Source: Polaribacter aquimarinus
Lineage (GTDB): Bacteria > Bacteroidota > Bacteroidia > Flavobacteriales > Flavobacteriaceae
Assembly (NCBI RefSeq): GCF_003129485.1
Contig: NZ_QFFG01000002.1
Span: 1-64,000, forward strand
Direction of reading: 5' to 3'
DNA: 64,000 bases
Shown: in pieces, positions 1 to 9,303 of the stretch
Layout: each line of letters begins with the position of its first letter
How positions within the stretch are numbered: the first letter of the stretch is position 1
Program-made: the position numbers and the translations under genes
The notes under the pieces: generated by a model
The model's input: the letters and a program-made list of their open reading frames with translations, nothing else
Told to the model about the DNA's origin: nothing
Databases searched by the model: none

Positions 1-3000
1 AATTTTGTCCGTTTAAAGTAGTAAAATCTGAAGAAGTTGCTAAACCTTGAGAATATAATGCTGGATTAGTATCTATTTCATCTGTAAAATTACATTTATT
101 TTCTTCTGTGTCTAAAATTCCATCATTATCATCATCTAAATCTGTTGAATCTGGAATACCATCATTATCAGAATCTAACCCAGGAATGTCTCTATAATCT
201 ACATCACCTCCTGAGACAAAGTCATTATCTGCATCTCCTAAATTACTTGGATTTGGTGGATTATGGTTGTCATTTACAGTAGCTCCTGTGATTCCAGAAT
301 CATTATTATCATCAAAATTATCATCTAAACCATCTCCATCTGTATCTGTGCCTGCCAAGGTATTGTCTGTATCTCCGTTTTCTGCAATATCATTTAGGCC
401 ATCGTTATCAGAATCTGTATCTATATAATCTGGATTGTCAGTACCATCTGTGTTTGTTGGGTATAAACCAATGTTTCCACCAGTTTCGTAGTTATCGTCT
501 AAACCGTTATTGTTTGAGTCAGTAATATCTGAAGCGACACCACTTGGAGCAACATAACCACTTGTTCTTTGTCCTTCTACATTATCTGGAATACCATCAT
601 TATCTGCATCTATGTCTAAATAATCTGGTATTGCATCTCCATCTGCAGTTGCTGTTGGTGAGTTACCTGTACCTGCTGTACTAGGTACACCTTCAGTATT
701 ACCAGAAGTACCTACTGCACCATCTGCTCTACCATCTCTATCTAGATCCATACCTTCAGATTCTATTACATCAGGAATTCCATCGTTATCAGAATCCAAG
801 TCTAAATGATTAGGAACGCCATCTCCATCATTGTCATAAACATCTGGAATTCCGTTAGCATCAGCATCTGTATAATCTGTTGTCGAACTGTCTCCTCCAT
901 TTCCATCATCCGAAGTATCTATATAATTTAGAGTTCCATCCCCATCTTCATCACCACCTGGATCATTACCCCCAGACTCTACAGTATCTAAAATACCATC
1001 ATTGTCATCATCTAAATCATCTGCATCTGTAATTCCATCATTATCTGAATCTCCAGGTACATCTCTATAATCTACATCTCCACTTGTTGTTGCATCATTA
1101 TCTGCATCACCTAAATTAATTCCATTTGGTGGGTTATGATTATCGTTAACCGTAAAACCCGTAATTGATGAATCATCATTGTCATCAAAAGCATCTACCA
1201 AACCATCACCATCTGTATCTGTAGCATTGTATGCATCTCCATCTCCATTTTCGTTAATGTCTAAAACTAAATCATTATCAGAATCTGGATCTATATAATC
1301 TGGATCTGCATCTCCATCTGTATTTGTTGGGTCTAAACCTATTAATGCACCGTTTTCATAATTATCGTCTACACCATTCATATTGGCATCTGTAATTGTA
1401 GTTGCAACACCACTTGGTGCTACATAACCACTTGTAGATTGCCCTTCTATATTGTCTGGAATACCATCATTATCTGCATCTATATCTAAATAATCTGGAA
1501 TTGCATCTCCATCTGCTGTTGTTGTTGGTGTGTTTCCTGTACCTGCGCCACCTGCTGTAGAACTTGGTACACCTTGTGTATTACCAGAAGTTCCAACATT
1601 TCCATCAGCTCTTCCGTCTCTATCTGCATCTGCACCACCAGATTCTATAACATCTGGAATACCATCATTATCAGAATCTAAATCTAAAGAGTCTAAAATA
1701 CCGTCACCATCTGTATCACTACAAGAACCAATATTATTAATAAACTCAAATTGTATTCTATCTCCTGAATAATTTGGTATATCTGTTGCTGTAAAAACAA
1801 TTCTTTTTATAAGTGCCCCAGAAACTGAAGACAATGTAAGATTAGTATTATTGTTAGTTGCACCAGTTACCGTATATTGAAAAACACCACTTCCTAAATC
1901 TGTAACTGCAGATAAAGTTCCGGTACCTGAAGTAACTACTAGATTTATACTTGATGGTGAAGTATACTGACCAGAAGTGGACCACGTTTGTAAAGTAAAA
2001 GTAAATATATCAGCGTCAAAATCTCTAAAATCTACTGAATTAGAAATTACATTTTTTCCACTTACTGTTGTTTCAGAAACCATATCTGCATCTATATCAA
2101 CAATTCCTAAACTTGTAACTCCTGTTCCTCCAGATCCTTGACCATTTCTAAAAAATGTGGTTCTTATATTAGTGGCTTCTACTTGAGTTTCTCTAACATG
2201 TGTATAAGTATATATTCCATTTTGCCCAACTGGAGATGATGAAAAAGTAAGATTGTTAACGACTCCTGATTTTCTGGTAAAAGTTGTACCTGTAGTTGCT
2301 AAAAAACCACCTAATTTCTCGCTACTATCTATAGAAGCATTACATTCTATAGTATCAAGAATACCATCATTATCATCATCTAAATCATCTGCATCTGCAA
2401 CTCCATCGCCATCTGTATCTATTCCAGGAATATCTCTATAATCTACATCTCCACCGGTTGCTAAATCACTATCTGCATCTCCTAAATTTAATCCACTTGG
2501 TGGATTGATTCCATCATTTACGGTTGCCCCAACAATACCAGAATCATTTACGCTATCGAAAGCATCGTCTAAACCATCACCGTCTGTGTCTGAACCTAAA
2601 GCCACATTATCTGCATCTCCATTCTCTGTAATATCGTTAATACCATCGTTATCAGAATCTAAATCTAAATAATCTGGATTGTCTGTATTGTCTGTGTTTA
2701 CAGGTGTAAGCCCTATTGAGCCTGCACCATTACTGTTACCATTTGGAGTGATGTCGTAAGTATCATCTAAACCATCTTGATCTACGTCATTTCCAGAAGG
2801 TGGTAAATATCCACTTGTGGTTTGTGCTTCTATATTGTCTGGAATACCATCGTTATCGGTGTCTATATCTCTATGATTTGGTACACCATCTCCATCAAAA
2901 TCATAAACATCTGGAATACCATCTGAATTAGAATCTGTGTACTCTGTTTGTCCTTGATTACCATTACCAGGAGTATTGTCTGAGTTATCTAAATAGTTTA

Positions 3001-4699
3001 CAGTTCCATCTCCATCTTCATCGCCATCTGGATTATAACCTCCACTTTCTGTAGTGTCTAAAATACCATCATTATCATCGTCTATGTCTACATTTTCTGG
3101 AATTCCATCACCATCATAATCACATAAACTACTTGTTACATTTGCATTTGTAGAGCTTACATCAGATTGTCCGCCATTTGCTATATTAGGTACTCCATTA
3201 GAATCTGTACCTGTTATAGAAATATCTATTGCACCTGTTGCATCTAGTTGACTTGCAACAAAACCACCGTTTCCTTCTAAAGCATCTGGACAACCATCAC
3301 CATCTGCATCTGTATCTAAATGGTCTGGTAATAAATCTCCATCTGTATCTTTATCGACACATTTTTGGAAAGGTTGAATTTCTAAATACGAAACTTCTAT
3401 TCTACCCCCTGAGCGTGCAGTCATAAAAATACGAATGTATTTTGTTGGCGCTGATAAAACGTAATCTAAATCTTCTGCTGCTGTTGTGGTTTTAGTTATT
3501 GTTGAAGTATTGGAATTGGTTAAACCATCAAAAGTAGTTTGTTCTATTGTAATTGTTTTAGAAGCTGTATTACTTGCAAAATAATCGAATTTAAGAGTAG
3601 TTCCTGCCGGAATATACTCTCCTAAATCTATAATTAGTTCATCGTTAACGGCGTTAAACTCAGCACCTACATTTAAATTAGAATTAAGTATATCATTGCT
3701 ATTACTAACTCCATTTTTATTAAAAGCTGCATTTGCTGCTGATGCTGTAGTATCGGAACAAGTTTGCTCGTCTGTATCTAAAATACCATCGTTATCATCG
3801 TCTAAATCATCATCATTGTCTGTACCATCGCCATCGGAGTTTTTATTTAACACAAAAACTTTACCATCTGCATGATCGTTTGTTGCTCCAATAAATTGAA
3901 TTTTGGTAATTTCAGTACCAATAGGAACAATATTTTCCATATCAAAAAGTGCAATACCTAACGTATTCGCATTACTTTCCACAACTCTATCTGCCAACCA
4001 ATAATCAGAACCTCCACTTGGAGCAGCAAGTGCGTTTGTGGTTCCTAAATTACCACTGCTTCCTGTACCTCCAAACCCCCATCTTGTACTATCTTGAATT
4101 ACATATGTTGTACCCAAAAGCTGCTCTGGTCCACCACCATTTGGTATACCGTATATTCTTATATAAATACAGTTATTTGCATTTCTTTCTGTTACTGCTA
4201 AAATTGAACCTGCGCTGGTTATAGTATTGGTAAATACCAGAGTTTGTATTTGAGTATTAGATAAATCTGGATTTACATCATTACAAATATCATCTCCATT
4301 TCCATTGGCTTCAAAATAATGAGTTAGATTTCTATCTTGAAAGGCAGTTAATGCAGATGCATTCCAAGTACCGCTTGTACTTGTAGACTCAAGTTCTACA
4401 GAATTTTTTCTAATATTATTTGCACCATTACCGGATGAACCTAATTGAGTTAAAATATAATTAGAAGGTACTCTAAAATCGTCATACACACTTCCATTTA
4501 CCGTAATACTTTTTATTGTTGCGGGTTGATTACCTGCAGTTTGAATATCGTTCCACTGAAAAGTAACACCAGTTTTGATACTTTGAGCGTAAGTTTGAGT
4601 ACATACAATAACAAAAAATATAGTAAACAGTAAAAAAGTAAATTCTTTAAAACGAATTATTCCGAAAAATAATTTCGTTTTTTGGGGGGGATTAAACAT
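1..4699 (-). CDS. Giant secreted TSP3-repeat protein, 3' end beyond the window
   Basis: Read on the minus strand from an ATG at 4699, the frame stays open for 1566 codons to the window edge, so the C-terminus is missing. Residues 1-38 look like a signal peptide (basic start, hydrophobic core, cleavage after TYA). Residues about 39-275 form a beta-rich domain. Aspartate-rich calcium-binding repeats of thrombospondin type 3 (DSDNDGIPD, DDDNDGILDT and variants) start near residue 280. They are interrupted by non-repeat beta domains at about 312-444 and 786-993. Large modules recur (for example YLDIDADNDGIPDN followed by SGYVAPSG). Such proteins in Flavobacteriia are usually T9SS-exported adhesins or surface proteins; the sorting domain would lie outside the window, so the export route is inferred. 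Codons 4-6 contain a run of seven C. A matching promoter lies just upstream. Confidence 0.93.
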   Translation of the reverse strand, partial: MFNPPQKTKLFFGIIRFKEFTFLLFTIFFVIVCTQTYAQSIKTGVTFQWNDIQTAGNQPATIKSITVNGSVYDDFRVPSNYILTQLGSSGNGANNIRKNSVELESTSTSGTWNASALTAFQDRNLTHYFEANGNGDDICNDVNPDLSNTQIQTLVFTNTITSAGSILAVTERNANNCIYIRIYGIPNGGGPEQLLGTTYVIQDSTRWGFGGTGSSGNLGTTNALAAPSGGSDYWLADRVVESNANTLGIALFDMENIVPIGTEITKIQFIGATNDHADGKVFVLNKNSDGDGTDNDDDLDDDNDGILDTDEQTCSDTTASAANAAFNKNGVSNSNDILNSNLNVGAEFNAVNDELIIDLGEYIPAGTTLKFDYFASNTASKTITIEQTTFDGLTNSNTSTITKTTTAAEDLDYVLSAPTKYIRIFMTARSGGRIEVSYLEIQPFQKCVDKDTDGDLLPDHLDTDADGDGCPDALEGNGGFVASQLDATGAIDISITGTDSNGVPNIANGGQSDVSSTNANVTSSLCDYDGDGIPENVDIDDDNDGILDTTESGGYNPDGDEDGDGTVNYLDNSDNTPGNGNQGQTEYTDSNSDGIPDVYDFDGDGVPNHRDIDTDNDGIPDNIEAQTTSGYLPPSGNDVDQDGLDDTYDITPNGNSNGAGSIGLTPVNTDNTDNPDYLDLDSDNDGINDITENGDADNVALGSDTDGDGLDDAFDSVNDSGIVGATVNDGINPPSGLNLGDADSDLATGGDVDYRDIPGIDTDGDGVADADDLDDDNDGILDTIECNASIDSSEKLGGFLATTGTTFTRKSGVVNNLTFSSSPVGQNGIYTYTHVRETQVEATNIRTTFFRNGQGSGGTGVTSLGIVDIDADMVSETTVSGKNVISNSVDFRDFDADIFTFTLQTWSTSGQYTSPSSINLVVTSGTGTLSAVTDLGSGVFQYTVTGATNNNTNLTLSSVSGALIKRIVFTATDIPNYSGDRIQFEFINNIGSCSDTDGDGILDSLDLDSDNDGIPDVIESGGADADRDGRADGNVGTSGNTQGVPSSTAGGAGTGNTPTTTADGDAIPDYLDIDADNDGIPDNIEGQSTSGYVAPSGVATTITDANMNGVDDNYENGALIGLDPTNTDGDADPDYIDPDSDNDLVLDINENGDGDAYNATDTDGDGLVDAFDDNDDSSITGFTVNDNHNPPNGINLGDADNDATTSGDVDYRDVPGDSDNDGITDADDLDDDNDGILDTVESGGNDPGGDEDGDGTLNYIDTSDDGNGGDSSTTDYTDADANGIPDVYDNDGDGVPNHLDLDSDNDGIPDVIESEGMDLDRDGRADGAVGTSGNTEGVPSTAGTGNSPTATADGDAIPDYLDIDADNDGIPDNVEGQRTSGYVAPSGVASDITDSNNNGLDDNYETGGNIGLYPTNTDGTDNPDYIDTDSDNDGLNDIAENGDTDNTLAGTDTDGDGLDDNFDDNNDSGITGATVNDNHNPPNPSNLGDADNDFVSGGDVDYRDIPGLDSDNDGIPDSTDLDDDNDGILDTEENKCNFTDEIDTNPALYSQGLATSSDFTTLNGQN

Positions 4700-4715
4700 A
4701 ATATATATATATCTA

Positions 4716-4746
4716 CAAAATTAAGCAGATTTTCTGTAATTGCAAT
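4716..4746 (-). promoter_or_regulatory. Bacteroidota-type promoter of the TSP3 gene
   Basis: On the minus strand ATTG (4746-4743) is followed after 19 bases by TAATTTTG (4723-4716). This fits the flavobacterial TTG / TANNTTTG consensus at the usual spacing. The start codon at 4699 is 16 bases beyond the -7 box, which predicts a very short leader that is mostly alternating AT. Confidence 0.6.
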
Positions 4747-4798
4747 ACAACTATTGGACTTAAGTCACTAATTTATTAAAAAAGTGGATATAAATAAT

Positions 4799-4833
4799 AA
4801 AGTCCTAATAAATAAAAAATTTATTAGGACTTT
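4799..4833 (-). terminator. Hairpin terminator downstream of tRNA-Gln
   Basis: A perfect 14-bp inverted repeat (4799-4812 and 4820-4833) with a 7-base loop directly follows the tRNA on the minus strand. A T-rich tail follows. It should separate the tRNA transcript from the TSP3 gene, which has its own promoter. Confidence 0.75.
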
Positions 4834-4835
4834 TG

Positions 4836-4907
4836 TTGGCCTACAAGGACTCGAACCTTGAATGTCGGTACCAAAAACCGGTGTGTTACCAATTACACCA
4901 TAGGCCA
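4836..4907 (-). tRNA. tRNA-Gln(TTG)
   Basis: The minus strand folds as a 72-base tRNA. The acceptor arms TGGCCTA and TAGGCCA pair perfectly, the discriminator base is A, the D-arm is GTGT/ACAC, and the anticodon loop TTTTGGT gives anticodon TTG (reads CAA). The T-arm is CAAGG-TTCGAGT-CCTTG. The anticodon-arm sequence closely resembles that of E. coli tRNA-Gln. CCA is not encoded. One mismatch sits at the base of the anticodon stem. Confidence 0.95.
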
Positions 4908-4924
4908 ATGCTTTTATGCGGGTG

Positions 4925-4955
4925 CAAATTTAATGCAAACTTTTAATTTTACAAA
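4925..4955 (-). promoter_or_regulatory. tRNA-Gln promoter
   Basis: On the minus strand TTTG (4955-4952) and TAAATTTG (4932-4925) are separated by exactly 19 bases, a full match to the Bacteroidota primary promoter. The tRNA 5' end is 17 bases beyond the -7 box. Confidence 0.8.
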
Positions 4956-5077
4956 CATTTTTATACAATTTTTGACTTTAACAAACTTTTGTGAAGAATT
5001 TGTCGTTTATAAAAATAAAACTCAATTACTTTTATTCATATTTATTAGTAAATTCGCCCACAGATTATTTTGCAACT

Positions 5078-8000
5078 ATGACATCAGCAAACTTTAAAAA
5101 ATGGAACATCATCTTAGGATGGTTAGTATTTGTAATTGCTTTAATTACATACTCTTTAACCTTAGAACCTACAGTGAGTGCTTGGGATTGTGGAGAATAT
5201 ATTTCTACCTCAGTAAAATTAGAAGTTGGGCACCCACCTGGAGCACCGCTTTTTCAAATGTTAGGTGCATTTTTTGCAATGTTTACTTCAGATGTTGCTG
5301 AAATTGCTAAAATGGTAAACTTTATGTCTGCTTTGGCTAGTGCATTTACCATTTTATTTATGTTTTGGACCATCACTAATTTGGCAAAAAAAATGGTTTT
5401 AAAAGTGGGAGAAATCTCAGAAGGAAGCTATGTTGCTATTTTAGGTAGTAGTTTAATAGGTGCTTTAACCTACACTTTCTCTGATAGCTTTTGGTTTAGC
5501 GCAGTAGAAGGAGAAGTTTATGCTATGTCATCATTTTTAATGGCATTATTATTTTGGCTGGGTTTAAAGTGGGAAAGCGAAATACATACACCAAGAGGTA
5601 ACAAATGGTTAATTTTAATCAGTTTTGTTGTAGGTTTATCTTTTGGAGTCCATATTTTATCTCTTTTAGTAATACCAGCAATTGTAATGTTGTATTTCTT
5701 TAAGACTTATAAAGACATCAACTTAAAAACTACTGCAATAGCAACCGTAATTTCTGTTTTAGTTTTAGCAGCAGTTTTTAAATTCTTATTTCCATTTACT
5801 TTAAAATTCTTTAGTGCATCTGAGTTATTTTTTATCAATTCTATTGGCATGCCTTATAACTCGGGTTCTATCATTGCAGGAATTATTTTAGTTGTCTTAT
5901 TTTACTTTGGATTGAATTATACACGTAAAAAAAACAAAGTAAACGCCAACACAATAATTCTTTCTGTATTGTTTATTATGATTGGTTTTTCATCTTGGAT
6001 GATGTTACCTATAAGAGCCAATGCAAACACCACTATTAATGAGAACGACCCATCGAGTGCACGCGAATTATTAGCGTATTATGAGCGTGAACAATATGGT
6101 GATGCCAATGTTTTTTACGATACTTATTACTCAAACTCATACTCTAGGGAGCAAGATAAAAATAAACCTTACAAAGACGACAAACCTAAATACGAGAAAA
6201 GAAATGGTAGATATGAAATTGTAAACAATTACAAAGATGTTGTACCAAATTGGTCTGATAAACACAAGGGGTTTATACCTAGAATGGTAAATCCTGCTTC
6301 ACAAAAAGAATACAAACAAATAGCTGGAATACCTGCTAATAGTAAACGTAGACCCACATTTGGCGAGAACTTAAAATTTATGTTTAGCTACCAATTCGGA
6401 TACATGTATGGTCGCTATTTTATGTGGAATTTTGTTGGACGTCAGAATGATATTCAAGGAAAATTAGATATTTTTAATGGAAATTGGATTAGCGGAATAC
6501 CTATAATTGATGAAGCTAGATTAGGCTCTCAGAAACAATTACCTAGTCAGGTTTTAAACAATAAAGGAAGAAACAAATACTATTTTTTACCGTTAATTTT
6601 AGGAATTATTGGTTTGCTTTTCCAAATAAAGTGGGACAAAGAAAACTTCTTTACCTTACTATTATTCTTCTTATTTACCGGAGCAGCTATTATATTTTAC
6701 ACAAATCCAAAACCTTTTGAACCAAGAGAAAGAGATTACGCAGTAGTAGGTAGTTTCTATATTTTTGCAATTTGGGTTGGTTTCGGTGTTTTAGCTTTGT
6801 ATGAATATTTAAAAAAATTCGGCCCTAAAAAATCAATGGCAGTTGCAGTTACATTTATCTCTTTTGTGGCAGTACCATCTTTAATGGCTTTCGAAAACTG
6901 GGATGACCACGATCGTTCCAACAGATACACTACACATTTAAATGCACAAGCATATTTAGAATCTTGTGACCCAAATGCTATTATGTTTACTATTGGAGAT
7001 AACGATACTTTTCCCCTTTGGTATATGCAAGAAGTAGAAGGAATAAGGACGGATATTAAATTAGTAAATACTTCGCTTTTTGCAACAGATTGGTATATAG
7101 ATCAAATGAAACGTGCTACTTATAATGCACCACCAATTCCATCTCAACTAAAACACGATCAATATAAATACGGAACATTAGACGTAGCGTATTCTGTAGA
7201 ACATCCACGCTTCAAAGACTCTATAATAACTATTAAGAATTTTATGCGTTGGATTGCATCCGACAGTGAAGTTACTTATGTAGAAACCGAAAGCGGTACC
7301 AAAGAAAAATACTACCCAACTAATAGAATTAGAATTCCTGTTAATAAAGAAAAAGTTTTAGCTAACGGAATTGTAGCTCGAAAAGATGCTGATAAAATAG
7401 TTCCTTATATTGATATTACTATAGATGATAGAGCATTATTTAAAAATCGTATTTTAATGTTAGATATTTTAGCCAATAACGATTGGGAAAGACCTATTTA
7501 TTTTACAGGTGGTGCTAACGCTGATGAAGAGTACATTTGGTTAAAAGATTATTTACAATTAGATGGTTTATCTTACAAACTAGTCCCTATAAAAACTCCA
7601 ATGGGTAAAAAGAGTTTATTTGACATGGGAAGAATTGATCCTGAAAAAATGTATACGAATGTTAAGAAGTGGAATTGGAGAAATATTAACGACGGAAAGA
7701 TTTATTTAGATGAACAAACCAAAAGAAATGCTATTTCTAAAAGGAATAGTTTAATGCGTTTATCAGAAACTTTTGCTAAAAAAGGAGATACCATTAAAGC
7801 GATAGATGTTTTAGATTTATCATTAGATAAAATGCCTATTGAAGATTTTGACCATTACAGTCTATCATTAGGATATCCAGAAGCTTATTATAAATTAAAA
7901 AACTTAGAGAGAGCTAGAGAAACCTCTAAGACTTTAATTGATTTGTTTAAAGAAAGACTAGTTTGGTTAAGTACTTTTTCAGAAAGCTATACAAATCTAA

Positions 8001-8161
8001 TTTTTGATGAGATTGACACCAATTTGTATATGTATAGAAATATTATCTCTCAAGCAGAACAAAATGAAACCGATAAAGAATATTTAGATACACTACAAAA
8101 AGAATTTATAAGTACAGTTAAACTTTTTAGTAATCTTTTACCCGAAGAAGAAGTAAAGTAA
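5078..8161 (+). CDS. DUF2723/TMEM260-like multispanning membrane protein, putative protein O-mannosyltransferase
   Basis: About 1027 residues from the ATG at 5078. An in-frame upstream ATG at 4991 exists, but the family normally begins just before the first membrane helix (here after MTSANFKKW), so the later start is preferred. The early motif EPTVSAWDCGEYI followed by GHPPGAPLFQM is the hallmark of DUF2723 proteins, and its acidic residue matches the catalytic loop of GT-C glycosyltransferases. About ten or more hydrophobic helices fill the first 550 residues. A large soluble C-terminal part (GDNDTFPLWYMQ, then alpha-helical repeats) follows. The human relative TMEM260 is a protein O-mannosyltransferase; substrate and activity in this organism are inferred. 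It probably forms an operon with the deacetylase gene 8 bases downstream. Confidence 0.88.
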   Translation: MTSANFKKWNIILGWLVFVIALITYSLTLEPTVSAWDCGEYISTSVKLEVGHPPGAPLFQMLGAFFAMFTSDVAEIAKMVNFMSALASAFTILFMFWTITNLAKKMVLKVGEISEGSYVAILGSSLIGALTYTFSDSFWFSAVEGEVYAMSSFLMALLFWLGLKWESEIHTPRGNKWLILISFVVGLSFGVHILSLLVIPAIVMLYFFKTYKDINLKTTAIATVISVLVLAAVFKFLFPFTLKFFSASELFFINSIGMPYNSGSIIAGIILVVLFYFGLNYTRKKNKVNANTIILSVLFIMIGFSSWMMLPIRANANTTINENDPSSARELLAYYEREQYGDANVFYDTYYSNSYSREQDKNKPYKDDKPKYEKRNGRYEIVNNYKDVVPNWSDKHKGFIPRMVNPASQKEYKQIAGIPANSKRRPTFGENLKFMFSYQFGYMYGRYFMWNFVGRQNDIQGKLDIFNGNWISGIPIIDEARLGSQKQLPSQVLNNKGRNKYYFLPLILGIIGLLFQIKWDKENFFTLLLFFLFTGAAIIFYTNPKPFEPRERDYAVVGSFYIFAIWVGFGVLALYEYLKKFGPKKSMAVAVTFISFVAVPSLMAFENWDDHDRSNRYTTHLNAQAYLESCDPNAIMFTIGDNDTFPLWYMQEVEGIRTDIKLVNTSLFATDWYIDQMKRATYNAPPIPSQLKHDQYKYGTLDVAYSVEHPRFKDSIITIKNFMRWIASDSEVTYVETESGTKEKYYPTNRIRIPVNKEKVLANGIVARKDADKIVPYIDITIDDRALFKNRILMLDILANNDWERPIYFTGGANADEEYIWLKDYLQLDGLSYKLVPIKTPMGKKSLFDMGRIDPEKMYTNVKKWNWRNINDGKIYLDEQTKRNAISKRNSLMRLSETFAKKGDTIKAIDVLDLSLDKMPIEDFDHYSLSLGYPEAYYKLKNLERARETSKTLIDLFKERLVWLSTFSESYTNLIFDEIDTNLYMYRNIISQAEQNETDKEYLDTLQKEFISTVKLFSNLLPEEEVK

Positions 8162-8168
8162 ATCGTTA

Positions 8169-8819
8169 ATGAAAGCTTATTTCCCCAGAACGCCACGTGT
8201 TATGATGAGACTTTTCTCAAAATACACGTGGCATTTTCATTCAGCAAAAAAACAAATTTTCTTAACTTTTGATGATGGTCCAACACCAGAAATCACTCAA
8301 TTTGTATTAGATGAGCTAAAAAAATACAATGCAAAAGCTACTTTTTTTTGCATTGGTAAAAACATACAAAACCACCAAGATATTTTTAATCAAATTCTAT
8401 TAGAAGGTCATTCTATAGGAAATCATACTCAAAACCATTTAAAAGGTTGGAAAAGTAATCTTGACTCTTATGTAAAAAATGTTTTAGAATGTGAAAATAT
8501 CATTTCAAGTAAAACAAAAAAACTCAAGACGCAACACTACAAGTTATTCAGACCTCCTTACGGAAAAATAAAAAACAAACAAGCTAAAATACTTATAGAA
8601 AAAGGTTATCAAATTATTATGTGGGATGTTTTATCTGCTGATTTTGACACCTCTATTTCTAATGAAAAATGTTTACAAAACGTTTTAAAAAACACAAAAA
8701 ATGGAAGTATTGTTGTTTTTCACGATAGCATAAAAGCAGCAGAAAGAATGCGTTATACACTCCCTATCATTTTAAAAAAATTTTCAGAAAAAGGATATAA
8801 ATTCTCAAAAATAAAGTAA
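8169..8819 (+). CDS. Polysaccharide deacetylase (NodB/CE4 family)
   Basis: This 216-residue protein carries the carbohydrate esterase 4 motifs in order: TFDDGPTP (catalytic base and metal Asp), HSIGNHTQNH (metal His pair), RPPYGKI, MWDVLSADF and VVFHDS. The family removes acetyl groups from GlcNAc in peptidoglycan or other polysaccharides using a divalent metal. No clear signal peptide is visible; the N-terminus is short and basic with a few hydrophobic residues, so the location is uncertain. The start at 8169 is only 8 bases after the DUF2723 stop, implying co-transcription and an envelope-glycan role. Confidence 0.9.
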   Translation: MKAYFPRTPRVMMRLFSKYTWHFHSAKKQIFLTFDDGPTPEITQFVLDELKKYNAKATFFCIGKNIQNHQDIFNQILLEGHSIGNHTQNHLKGWKSNLDSYVKNVLECENIISSKTKKLKTQHYKLFRPPYGKIKNKQAKILIEKGYQIIMWDVLSADFDTSISNEKCLQNVLKNTKNGSIVVFHDSIKAAERMRYTLPIILKKFSEKGYKFSKIK

Positions 8820-8908
8820 AACATTAACGCACAAGTTTAGCGCTGATTCATCAGTTTGTTTAAGTTTTTTTTGAAGTATGACAAAAAATGAGCAGAGAAA
8901 GGTCAAAT

Positions 8909-9202
8909 TTAAAGATATTGTTGCACCAAACCAATTAAAGTATTAGCGTCTTGATGACCAGTTTGACGCCATTTCATTTCTCCATTTTTATAAATCATAA
9001 AAGTTGGATTCCCCTTAACTCTTAAGGCATCAGCAAGAGTTTCGTTTTTATTAATATCAATTTTAATTACCTTAGCACTTTCACCCAATGCAGCAGCAAC
9101 ATCTCTTAAGGTATCTAACGGATTTTCATCATCGTTATATTCTGTATAAAAATCAATTAAAACGGGCTTTTCTACACCAATTAATTCACCAAATTTTGCC
9201 AT
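8909..9202 (-). CDS. Thioredoxin-fold protein lacking the CXXC motif
   Basis: The 97 residues follow the thioredoxin fold: a first strand VLIDFYTEY, a helix, the strand AKVIKIDINKN, the cis-proline segment GNPTFMIYKNGE and the C-terminal helix. Where classical thioredoxins have WCGPC this protein has TEYNDDENP, and there is no cysteine anywhere, so it cannot be a disulfide reductase. A chaperone, adaptor or binding role is possible but not shown. No signal peptide, so probably cytoplasmic. A TATCTTTG (-7-like) sequence lies on the minus strand at 9264-9257, but no convincing -33 box was found. Confidence 0.82.
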   Translation of the reverse strand: MAKFGELIGVEKPVLIDFYTEYNDDENPLDTLRDVAAALGESAKVIKIDINKNETLADALRVKGNPTFMIYKNGEMKWRQTGHQDANTLIGLVQQYL

Positions 9203-9276
9203 AATATAAAGTTTTTAAGGGGGAAAAACGTATAAATATTAATGTTAGTTAATAAACAAAGATAAATAAAAGTATT

Positions 9277-9303
9277 TAAAAAGCCTGATAATCAGGCTTT
9301 TTT
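9277..9303 (-). terminator. Terminator overlapping the metallophosphoesterase stop codon
   Basis: An inverted repeat AAGCCTGA/TCAGGCTT with A/T flanks forms an 11-12 bp stem with a 3-base loop and a U-rich tail on the minus strand. The TGA stop of the metallophosphoesterase (9294-9292) lies inside the stem. Confidence 0.8.

Noticed and set aside
100..3100. Recurring near-identical 20-40 base segments suggesting a CRISPR array
   Set aside because: Spacing is irregular, the repeats are in frame and encode calcium-binding aspartate motifs; no cas genes nearby.
1530..4224. Several short plus-strand reading frames with repeated SPS/ALP or LHL patterns
   Set aside because: They are antisense to the TSP3 gene, whose minus-strand frame is open for 1566 codons with signal peptide and repeat structure; the repeats explain the periodic antisense patterns.
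4858..5097. Plus-strand reading frame overlapping the tRNA
   Set aside because: It crosses the tRNA-Gln gene on the opposite strand and resembles no protein family.
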